NCBI RefSeq assembly: GCF_030527935.1 | Contig: NZ_JAUMZV010000001.1 | Span: 62,001 to 126,000, forward strand | Direction of reading: 5' to 3' | DNA from: Kingella sp. (in: b-proteobacteria) | GTDB taxonomy: Bacteria > Pseudomonadota > Gammaproteobacteria > Burkholderiales > Neisseriaceae | DNA length: 64,000 nt | Part shown: positions 42,912 through 49,154 of the stretch, piece after piece | How positions within the stretch are numbered: the stretch's first letter is position 1 | Layout of the letters: each line of letters starts with the position of its first letter | The notes under the pieces: generated by a model | Database searches by the model: none | What the model was told of the DNA's origin: nothing | Seen by the model: only the letters and a program-made list of their open reading frames with translations | Position numbers and translations under genes: made by a program

Positions 42912-43235
42912 ATGAGTGATTATTCAGATTATTCAAGCGATGAGCTCCTAAGTATTCGTGATTCTTTATTGGCAGAAGCCGATGAATTGCTTGAACAACT
43001 AATTCTACTTAAAGGACAAAATGCAGACTCTCAACAGATTGATGATGTAACAACGCAGATGTACGACAAAATGACTGCGGCTCAAGATGTGGAAGATGAA
43101 ATGTATTCTAGGGGAGATTTAGAACATGAGTATGATGAAGCATTAGATGACGAAGAATTTAGAGAACAGCTTATTGATTTAGGCTTAATTGATGAAGATT
43201 ACGACGGTGATTATTCAGAGTTCTATCCAGATTAG
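42912..43235 (+). CDS. Strongly acidic phage protein, 107 aa
   Basis: About one third of the residues are Asp or Glu (35 of 107 by my count) against five Lys/Arg, so the net charge is near -30. The N-terminus MSDYSDYSSDEL and the C-terminal run DYDGDYSEFYPD are low-complexity. The middle is helical (EADELLEQLILLKGQN). I do not recognise a family. Such charge is typical of DNA mimics, including anti-defence and anti-repressor proteins, but this is inference. Base composition is AT-rich. Confidence 0.65.
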   Translation: MSDYSDYSSDELLSIRDSLLAEADELLEQLILLKGQNADSQQIDDVTTQMYDKMTAAQDVEDEMYSRGDLEHEYDEALDDEEFREQLIDLGLIDEDYDGDYSEFYPD

Positions 43236-43256
43236 AAAAGCAGAAAAGGAAATACC

Positions 43257-43361
43257 ATGAGCATGAAACAACCTATCCCATTTTGGTTTAAATGCTGTGT
43301 TGTCGCTTTAATTATTTGCCTTATAGGGTTATTTACATCTGCCTATTACCTATTTGGGTAA
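43257..43361 (+). CDS. Small membrane protein, 34 aa
   Basis: MSMKQPIPFWFK is followed by one hydrophobic helix (CCVVALIICLIGLFTSAYYLF). AAAAGGAAATACC is a good ribosome binding site. It lies between the acidic gene and the major coat gene, where filamentous phages encode tiny virion proteins (pVII/pIX-like). Confidence 0.6.
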   Translation: MSMKQPIPFWFKCCVVALIICLIGLFTSAYYLFG

Positions 43362-43383
43362 TTGCACGGATGAAGTAATCAGG

Positions 43384-43400
43384 TTTCAGGCTGCCTGAAA
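43384..43400. terminator. DUS-like palindrome before the coat gene
   Basis: TTTCAGGCTGCCTGAAA is a 17-base palindrome built from an overlapping inverted DUS. It is one of the few DUS-like sites in the prophage. A hairpin here could terminate early transcripts ahead of the highly expressed coat gene. Confidence 0.5.
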
Positions 43401-43436
43401 AATAAAAGCCTTTTATTAACTTTCAAGGAGTTCATC

Positions 43437-43679
43437 ATGAACCTAATCCAAAAAGCCAAAGGCGCAGTAACAAATAAACGCGCCTTACTCACGGCAGCAA
43501 TGGCAACCCCAATGCTCGCTTTTGCCGATAACGATATCTCATCAATCGGCACAACCGCAGCAACCGAAATTGCCAAATTTGCCGTGATGATTACCGCAAT
43601 CGGCACAGCCGTATTGTCTGTAATCGTTTTGATTCAAGGCTTCCGCATGGCATTCCGCATGACCAAAACTGCGAGCTAA
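43437..43679 (+). CDS. Major coat protein (pVIII-like)
   Basis: An 80-aa precursor. A 30-residue signal peptide (ending PMLAFA) is followed by a 50-residue mature protein: acidic N-terminus DNDISS, one membrane helix (FAVMITAIGTAVLSVIVLIQ) and a basic C-terminus (FRMAFRMTKTAS). This is exactly the design and size of filamentous phage major coat proteins, which sit in the inner membrane before assembly around the DNA. CAAGGAG precedes the ATG. Confidence 0.9.
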   Translation: MNLIQKAKGAVTNKRALLTAAMATPMLAFADNDISSIGTTAATEIAKFAVMITAIGTAVLSVIVLIQGFRMAFRMTKTAS

Positions 43680-43697
43680 ATTAAAGGGGGCTACTGA

Positions 43698-44009
43698 ATG
43701 GGTTACAGAATTGGCTACCAATGCTTCGTCAGCAGCGAAGCAGCGCATGACTATCTACTCAGTCAGCAGCCCCCAACCATAACCGCAGAAGGCTTACTCA
43801 TTCGCCCCGTAAAACAAGGGCAAGATTGGTACTTAAACGGTCAAAAAATCCAATTAAGTTTCCCCGAATGCAGTTTGGAAGAACAAGTAATGCTAGGAGC
43901 AGAACTTGCCGCCCCAATTATCGGAATTGTATCCCTGATATTTCTGTTCAGGCAGGTATACAGCCTAATCCGCAGCATGAGCGAACAAGACGAGAAACCC
44001 CATGATTGA
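43698..44009 (+). CDS. Phage membrane protein, 103 aa
   Basis: A soluble N-terminal part of about 70 residues contains EGLLIRPVKQGQDWYLNG. It is followed by one helix (LAAPIIGIVSLIFLFRQVYS) and a charged tail. Proteins of this design follow the coat gene in Nf-type neisserial phages; the function is unknown. The end overlaps a 21-residue membrane peptide gene in another frame. Confidence 0.65.
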   Translation: MGYRIGYQCFVSSEAAHDYLLSQQPPTITAEGLLIRPVKQGQDWYLNGQKIQLSFPECSLEEQVMLGAELAAPIIGIVSLIFLFRQVYSLIRSMSEQDEKPHD

Positions 44010-44067
44010 CATATGGACGCTATACAGCTTTTTTGCCCTAATGCTGATATTGAAGCTATTCATCTAG
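44002..44067 (+). CDS. Tiny membrane peptide, 21 aa
   Basis: The ATG overlaps the end of the preceding gene by eight bases. The product MIDIWTLYSFFALMLILKLFI is almost entirely hydrophobic. GACGAGAAACCC gives a weak binding site. Position and size recall pVII/pIX minor coat proteins. The call rests on these features only. Confidence 0.4.
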   Translation: MIDIWTLYSFFALMLILKLFI

Positions 44068-44137
44068 CAAAAGCGCAATGAGCGTGTTACATTCAACCCT
44101 TTAACAACAGCAGCGAAAGGCTGCAAAAGGGTTTGAA

Positions 44138-44467
44138 ATGTTTAAAGAAATGCTGATTATGATTGCTGCGGCAATAGCTGGAAACTGGTTATGGAAAAAC
44201 AAAATTTTTTCAGATTGGAGTATTGGGCAACAAATCGGTTTGCTTATTTTTCTTTTTGTTGCATATATAGTTTTAAATGTAATTTTTGAAAATTTTGAAA
44301 CGCATTCATCAAATGAAAATGATGACAACGATATATTTTTTGACAATGCCCCTAATCCCGCTCCGCCGCCAACAAACCCACCCACTTCCGAACAAATAGA
44401 ATTTGTGGAATTTATGAAACAGCGGCGAGAAAAGGAAAGAGAAAAAAGTGTAGTCCGTAGAGAATGA
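44138..44467 (+). CDS. Phage membrane protein, 109 aa
   Basis: Two membrane helices (LIMIAAAIAGNWLW and IGLLIFLFVAYIVLNVIF) are followed by an acidic Asn/Asp stretch, a Pro-rich hinge (PNPAPPPTNPP) and a charged Arg/Glu tail. The last bases overlap the TspB-like gene by four (ATGA). I do not recognise a family. It could be a small virion or assembly protein. Confidence 0.6.
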   Translation: MFKEMLIMIAAAIAGNWLWKNKIFSDWSIGQQIGLLIFLFVAYIVLNVIFENFETHSSNENDDNDIFFDNAPNPAPPPTNPPTSEQIEFVEFMKQRREKEREKSVVRRE

Positions 44468-45885
44468 AAAAACTATTTTTAGCCTGTGCCCTTATCCCTT
44501 GCATCGCCCTTGCCGATAGCGGTTTTAACCAAAATGGATTAAAAACCGTTGTAAGAGATGGACACTATACTTTTGAATACGATAGAACACGAGATGTTAC
44601 TGGGCTAGCCCATAAACTGCGCGGTAGTCAATTTCAAGGTAGTACAACACTTCCCGCTGTGGTGGTTGGCAGCAATGGCGCACAATCCGCAGATGCTATC
44701 CCTGCGGCATATCGGGTAGTAACTGACAAAAGAAAGGTATTTGCTAGCTTATTATCCAAAGCTAGGGCAGCGGGACCGTATATTGCTAAAAAAGGTGTTG
44801 GTTTTTTGGGTGGTGCTGTGAGATTTGGCTTATATTCATTAGCCTATGAGTTAGTTAAACACGCCATCTTTGGTTCAAAATTCTCATGGAACAACGAACG
44901 CAACGATTTTGTCCGTCCCGCCGACGACAACACCTATGTTGTTGTTGCTACAAAAGTAATAGGTTCATCAACTGTTGGACTAGCCGTTACTTCTCACGAA
45001 TTAGATAATATCTGTAATAAAATGGAAGGTGGATGTAATTTGATTGATTATCCGAAAGGTTTAGATGCTGCAATGGCAGCAGCTAATAACTATTGTAAAG
45101 GCATAACTTTTAAAGGAAGCGATGATGTTATTCATAATTTTGAAAGAATGGGTAGCTGGGGTGGTCGTTGTTATTCAGAAAAATACAATACAGTTTCTAA
45201 TCTTGGTGTAGCGATCTACAAGTACGTGGACTACGTCCCCATGACGCTAGACGAATTCATTGAAGAAGGCACACCCGAAGCCACCGCAGCCCCTGACGAA
45301 TGGGTACGTACATCAGAAGTAAAACCCGACGGGGAGCCTAAAATAATGGTAACAGACGGCACAGTCGCCCAATCCCGCCCCTACACCGACCCCGCAGACG
45401 GCAAAGCCAAACAAAGCAAATGGACGTTCAATAGCGACGGTTCAGTCAAAGAAGAAATAACCAACCGCCCTGATTTAACCCCCGATAGCCCCCAAGCTCC
45501 AAAATTAGATCCTAGCCAAGTTCCCGACAAAAAAACCGACAACCCCGACAAAAAGACGCAACCCGCATCCCAACCTGCGCCGATAGATTTGTGCAAAGAA
45601 CATCCCGATATTCTCGCGTGTGATACCGTTCCCGACAAACCCACGACAACAGATACAGAGTTTGATATTCCCAAAGAAGAAATCCCACTCAAATTTACAC
45701 CTGACAACGTCTTTCCAACGGATGGCGTATGTCCCGTTCCTGTGCAATTTCAGGCATTCGGTTCAACCTTTGGATTTAGCTTACAACCAGCGTGCGATTT
45801 AGCCAGTATGCTACGTCCAATGATTATTGCGTTTGCTTGGCTCGTTGCCGCATTTTTTTGCGCGCGCACTATTCGTGAAAGTTAG
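44464..45885 (+). CDS. TspB-like phage adsorption/minor coat protein
   Basis: A 473-aa secreted protein. The signal peptide is MKKLFLACALIPCIALA. The N-terminal domain contains TVVRDGHYTFEYDRTRDVTG, read in full over residues 20-40, and a cysteine-bearing region. The central Pro/Asp/Lys-rich part (about 310-380) is repeat-like. The C-terminus has a Cys-rich block and a final membrane anchor (MIIAFAWLVAAFFCA). This matches TspB of meningococcal filamentous prophages, which takes the place of pIII and can also act on the host immune system. Attribution to host factors is family knowledge only. Confidence 0.82.
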   Translation: MKKLFLACALIPCIALADSGFNQNGLKTVVRDGHYTFEYDRTRDVTGLAHKLRGSQFQGSTTLPAVVVGSNGAQSADAIPAAYRVVTDKRKVFASLLSKARAAGPYIAKKGVGFLGGAVRFGLYSLAYELVKHAIFGSKFSWNNERNDFVRPADDNTYVVVATKVIGSSTVGLAVTSHELDNICNKMEGGCNLIDYPKGLDAAMAAANNYCKGITFKGSDDVIHNFERMGSWGGRCYSEKYNTVSNLGVAIYKYVDYVPMTLDEFIEEGTPEATAAPDEWVRTSEVKPDGEPKIMVTDGTVAQSRPYTDPADGKAKQSKWTFNSDGSVKEEITNRPDLTPDSPQAPKLDPSQVPDKKTDNPDKKTQPASQPAPIDLCKEHPDILACDTVPDKPTTTDTEFDIPKEEIPLKFTPDNVFPTDGVCPVPVQFQAFGSTFGFSLQPACDLASMLRPMIIAFAWLVAAFFCARTIRES

Positions 45886-45893
45886 GGGGAAAT

Positions 45894-46187
45894 ATGAAAT
45901 TTCTAGCTGCTCTAATACCCATGTTGTTAAGTGGCTTGGGTACACTCGCTGGCAGAATCATAGCGGCGTTTGGCTTATCGGCTGTAACCTATGTAGGTTT
46001 AGAAGCGTTGATTTCAGGATTCAAAGAAAGCATCGCCGCGTCTGTACAAGGCGTTCCTGCTGGTCTATTACAAATCTTTTATATTTCAGGCGGTGGCACG
46101 GTGCTCAATATCTTTCTAGGCTGCCTAACCTTTATTTTAACGTTTAAGACATTAACCAAGTTGATGCCAACAGGCAAAAAAGGCTAG
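45894..46187 (+). CDS. DUF2523 minor coat protein (pVI-like)
   Basis: A 97-aa hydrophobic protein with three membrane helices. MKFLAALIPMLLSGLGTLAG at the N-terminus and the GVPAGLLQIFYISGGGTVLNI region are typical of DUF2523, which always sits between the adsorption protein and Zot in Nf/CTX-type phages. AGGGGGAAAT lies before the ATG. It would cap the virion end together with the TspB-like protein. Confidence 0.85.
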   Translation: MKFLAALIPMLLSGLGTLAGRIIAAFGLSAVTYVGLEALISGFKESIAASVQGVPAGLLQIFYISGGGTVLNIFLGCLTFILTFKTLTKLMPTGKKG

Positions 46188-46208
46188 CGAAGCGATAAAG
46201 GAAAGGCA

Positions 46209-47357
46209 ATGGCACAAATTGTTCTGGTAACAGGTAAACCAAGAATTGGTAAAACAGCCTTTGTTGTAGAAATGCTGATGTTTGATGATTATTACAAAGG
46301 TCGCAAACTATTTAGCAATATCAATGGGCTAGAAATACCACACCATAAACCACCTGAAGGACATAGCTGGGAAGATTTAAACGTATGGCTACAATGGAAA
46401 GAGAATATTGGCTCTGTTGTTGTATTTGACGAAGTACAAAATTTATTTCCTGCTCGCCCTGCTGGCAGCAAGATGCCTGATAAAGTAGCTTGGCTTAATG
46501 TACACGGGCATTCGGCGATTGATTTAATTTTGATTACCCAATCGCCGAAAATCATAGACATCAACCTGCGTGAAGTAGTCGGTAAACACATTCATATCGC
46601 CGCTAACAAAATGGGGGGATTAACGCGTTTAGAGTGGAATGAAGTCGCATTAAATCCTACTGCCCAAGCAAAGAATGCGTTATCTAGTAGCCATAAAATC
46701 CGCGAAGAAGTCTTTCAGTATTACAAATCAGCAGAAGCCCATACAGGGCACGGTCATGTTAAATCACGCTGGTATTATGTGATTATTGCCATGCTTATTT
46801 TTATCCCGTTTATCTTTGGTTTAGTAGGTTTTATGGGTTATCGCATGTATCAAGGCTATAAAGTCAAAGCGGGTATGGTAGCTGAAAACAGCGATAACCA
46901 AAGCGCATCTAGCCCCGCCACGCTTACAGGCAACATAGAGAATTTAAAACAAAATGCTATTTCACAAGTCAATCAAGGCGCAGATTTAAATCCTGATATG
47001 TTTGTACCCACTTTGGCAGAGCGTCCAGAATCAAAACCGCTTTACAACAGTGTCCGCCAAGTCAAGCAATATGAGCGCATCGCCGCGTGTATCAAAGGCG
47101 GAAAAACAGGTTGTACCTGCTATTCTGATCAAGCAACCAAGCTAAAAGAAATCAGCAAAGAATTATGTTTAGATTATGTAGAAAACGGCTTGCCGTTCGA
47201 TCCTTTCCGTGAGCCAATGCAACAAAACACATACGCGCAAAACAAAAGCATAGGGCAGCCTGAAAACGCATCCAGCAATCAAATCTTGGAATTGGACGGC
47301 AAGCCTTTACCCAGTTTAACCGCAGGGCGTTCAGAAAGGCTTGCCGTAATACAATAG
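46209..47357 (+). CDS. Zot-domain phage assembly ATPase (pI-like)
   Basis: A 382-aa inner-membrane ATPase for virion extrusion. Walker A GKPRIGKTA covers residues 9-17, and Walker B VVVFDEVQNLF lies near 73. A single transmembrane helix at about 188-211 (WYYVIIAMLIFIPFIFGLVG) separates the cytoplasmic ATPase from a periplasmic domain with three Cys (ACIKGGKTGCTCYSD). One DUS-encoded GQPEN sits near the C-terminus. AAAGGAAAGGCA precedes the start. Confidence 0.92.
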   Translation: MAQIVLVTGKPRIGKTAFVVEMLMFDDYYKGRKLFSNINGLEIPHHKPPEGHSWEDLNVWLQWKENIGSVVVFDEVQNLFPARPAGSKMPDKVAWLNVHGHSAIDLILITQSPKIIDINLREVVGKHIHIAANKMGGLTRLEWNEVALNPTAQAKNALSSSHKIREEVFQYYKSAEAHTGHGHVKSRWYYVIIAMLIFIPFIFGLVGFMGYRMYQGYKVKAGMVAENSDNQSASSPATLTGNIENLKQNAISQVNQGADLNPDMFVPTLAERPESKPLYNSVRQVKQYERIAACIKGGKTGCTCYSDQATKLKEISKELCLDYVENGLPFDPFREPMQQNTYAQNKSIGQPENASSNQILELDGKPLPSLTAGRSERLAVIQ

Positions 47358-47480
47358 CTAAATAATAAACTAATATAAAATACACATAAAATATATAGTT
47401 CATAAAAATATAATGAAATATGCAATTAGCTAAAAGATAGTATTTTGTGTTGCTTTTACGTTTCCCACCCAGTAAAATTT

Positions 47481-47552
47481 AAAACTGCACGACACCCGCA
47501 AAGCTGCCTTGGTTAAGCCATGACAAAAGATTGGTGCGTGCAGTTTTTCTTT
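47481..47552 (+). ncRNA. Structured stem-loop upstream of the IS110 gene (terminator or candidate bridge-RNA part)
   Basis: AAAACTGCACG (47481-47491) pairs perfectly with CGTGCAGTTTT (47537-47547) around a 45-base loop that itself contains short inverted repeats (GGTTAAGCCATG). A T-rich run follows. It may simply end the zot transcript. Its place in the 250-base non-coding leader of an IS110-type gene also fits a bridge RNA, as shown for IS621-group elements. No expression evidence. Confidence 0.4.
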
Positions 47553-47565
47553 TGACACAAAACAT

Positions 47566-47600
47566 AACAGTATCATTGGCAAAAAGCCATCATTGCAAGG
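47566..47600 (+). repeat. Shared 35-39 nt element, right copy
   Basis: AACAGTATCATTGGCAAAAA followed by GCCATCATTGCAAGG corresponds to 40301-40339. The TGGC-AAAAA-GCCA hairpin is conserved, and AAGGA at its end serves as the ribosome binding site of the IS110-type gene. Confidence 0.65.
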
Positions 47601-47610
47601 ATTGCAAAAC

Positions 47611-48582
47611 ATGCACTATCTAGGATTAGACATTTCAAAGAACACAATAGATGTTTATTCAGATGCCGGCGGTCATTTCAAAATTGACAATACCATGCAA
47701 GGCATTCAAGAACTATTAGCGCATCTACAAACAAACGGATTAAATCAAAAAAATACACAAATCTGCTGCGAAGCAACAAACGTTTATTATTTACTTGTTG
47801 CCACAACACTACATCAGAATGGCTATGCTGTTTCCGTGGTCAATCCACTTGCCATAAAAGGCTACGCCAAAATGAAGCTAAAACGCATCAAGACAGATAA
47901 GCAAGATTCAAAACTGATTGCAGAATTTGCCAAAAAAGAAAATCCACCAACATGGCAACCCAATAACGAAGCCAGAACAGCCATACAATCACTTCATCGC
48001 AGAACGGAGCAGCTAAATGGCTTACTCGTTTCAGAAAAGAACCGAAAAGAAACAGCCGATGAATACACCAAAGCATCTGTTGAAAAAATGATTGAAACGA
48101 TAGAAGAGTTAGAAAAAATCAGAGATAAAATCCAAATTATTATTGAAAACGATGAGCAGCTAAAAGCAAAACAAAAAATTCTCTCCACCATTCCCGGCGT
48201 AGGCAAAAACACCGCGCAAATCCTACTATCCGTTCTCGTTGATTTAGACAAATTCAGAACAGCAAAACACTTAATCAGCTACTTGGGACTATCGCCCATT
48301 ATCAGAGACAGCGGCAAATACAAAGGCATGCAAAAAGTCTCAAAAATGGGCGATAAGACATTGAGAAAATCACTGAATATGCCAGCGCGTTCAGCCTGTA
48401 CAAGAAGCAAGCTATGGCGCGGTTGGTTTAATGAGCAAGTCGCAAGGGGCAAACACCCAAAGCAAGTTTACATTATGATGATGTGCAAAATACTACGCTA
48501 TGCCTATACCTGCCTGAAAACACAAAAGCCTTTTGACGCAACCATGCACCAAAAAGCAAATAAAATGATTGAAGTGGCTTGA
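47611..48582 (+). CDS. IS110-family transposase/recombinase (Piv-like)
   Basis: A 323-aa DEDD recombinase. The start MHYLGLDISKNTIDVYSD has AAGGA nine bases upstream. The N-terminal RuvC-like domain begins with Asp in LGLDISKN and continues with ICCEATNVYY and KTDKQDSKLIAEFA. The C-terminal Tnp20 domain has TIPGVGKNTAQILLSV, SYLGLSPIIRDSG and GDKTLRKSLNMPARSA with the candidate catalytic Ser. Related Piv proteins lie at the same end of meningococcal MDA prophages and carry out their integration. It is therefore the likely integrase. Confidence 0.9.
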   Translation: MHYLGLDISKNTIDVYSDAGGHFKIDNTMQGIQELLAHLQTNGLNQKNTQICCEATNVYYLLVATTLHQNGYAVSVVNPLAIKGYAKMKLKRIKTDKQDSKLIAEFAKKENPPTWQPNNEARTAIQSLHRRTEQLNGLLVSEKNRKETADEYTKASVEKMIETIEELEKIRDKIQIIIENDEQLKAKQKILSTIPGVGKNTAQILLSVLVDLDKFRTAKHLISYLGLSPIIRDSGKYKGMQKVSKMGDKTLRKSLNMPARSACTRSKLWRGWFNEQVARGKHPKQVYIMMMCKILRYAYTCLKTQKPFDATMHQKANKMIEVA

Positions 48583-48624
48583 TGCCCAATAAAGCGTGCT
48601 AGGGCATAGCGGAGCTGTAAAACA

Positions 48625-48790
48625 GTCAAGGGGGAAGGTTTGTAAAGGCGCAGCCTTTACGAATACCCCCTTGACGGTTTGGAAGCGACCCCACACTCTG
48701 CCGAAAGGGCAGGTGAAAGGGGCAACGCCCCGCCCGCCTGCCCGCGCGGCGTCGCAAGTGAGACTGGGGGTGTGGGGGCTAGCCCCCGCA
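48625..48790. other. Putative phage origin/packaging region with nested hairpins
   Basis: Outer arms GTCAAGGGGG (48625-48634) and CCCCCTTGAC (48666-48675) enclose a second perfect hairpin, GTAAAGGC/GCCTTTAC (48642-48660). Next come GGGCAGG/CCTGCCC (48707-48743) around GGGGC-AAC-GCCCC, then the palindrome GGGGGCTAGCCCCC (48774-48787). There is no reading frame. Filamentous phages keep replication origins and packaging signals in such structured intergenic regions. Confidence 0.6.
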
Positions 48791-48883
48791 AAGCGGCGAA
48801 CCCAAAGACAAAGCCAATTCAATGCACAAAAAAGCATGGGTATGGCGGCGCAACGCCATGTAATGGCAAAACATTAACGAAAC

Positions 48884-48897
48884 TTGACTTAAATCAA
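48884..48897 (+). promoter_or_regulatory. FNR-like operator upstream of dsbD
   Basis: TTGACTTAAATCAA fits the TTGAT-N4-ATCAA consensus with one mismatch. It lies 258 bases before dsbD, near the right end of the prophage. A 15-codon frame (ATG at 48966, MENRPTITPSYRCDF) with GGGCAAAT upstream lies between it and dsbD. The site could control dsbD or that small frame in low oxygen. The rest of 48791-49154 shows no gene. Confidence 0.45.
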
Positions 48898-49154
48898 CAA
48901 TTTTTGCATTTTGTGCTTGACGTGAAATACAGTATCTTTTGTGTGGGGCAACGATAAGGGCAAATATGGAAAACCGCCCGACTATTACCCCAAGCTATCG
49001 CTGCGATTTTTAAGCAAGCTATTGAGCGGCTAGGCGGATGCGCGATGGGGCAAAACAAGAGATAATGCGCGGGTTTTTATTTTCAGGCTGCCTATGCTTG
49101 TAACCCTGTTTGCGAGCCATGCGGGTAAACAAAAGCAGCGAAAGGAACATCACG

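Larger units (their letters stand above)
40302..48938 (+). mobile_element. Filamentous (Inoviridae) prophage of the MDA/Nf type with an IS110-family recombinase
   Basis: All genes lie on the plus strand in filamentous order: two small genes, replication initiator, single-strand-binding protein, small and acidic proteins, major coat, small membrane proteins, TspB-like adsorption protein, DUF2523 minor coat, Zot assembly ATPase, and an IS110-type transposase. A structured GC-rich region follows. It separates recA from dsbD. GC is lower and DUS are much rarer than in the flanks. The ends are estimates: ACAGTATCTT occurs at 40302-40311 and 48929-48938 and could mark the junctions. All structural genes are open, so the prophage may be active. 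Confidence 0.85.

Noticed and set aside
40302..48938. XerCD/dif-type integration of the prophage
   Set aside because: No 28-base dif-like palindrome was seen at either junction, and the phage encodes its own IS110-type recombinase.
49110..49154. Earlier DsbD start
   Set aside because: The ATG at 49155 has a proper ribosome binding site and directly opens a signal peptide.
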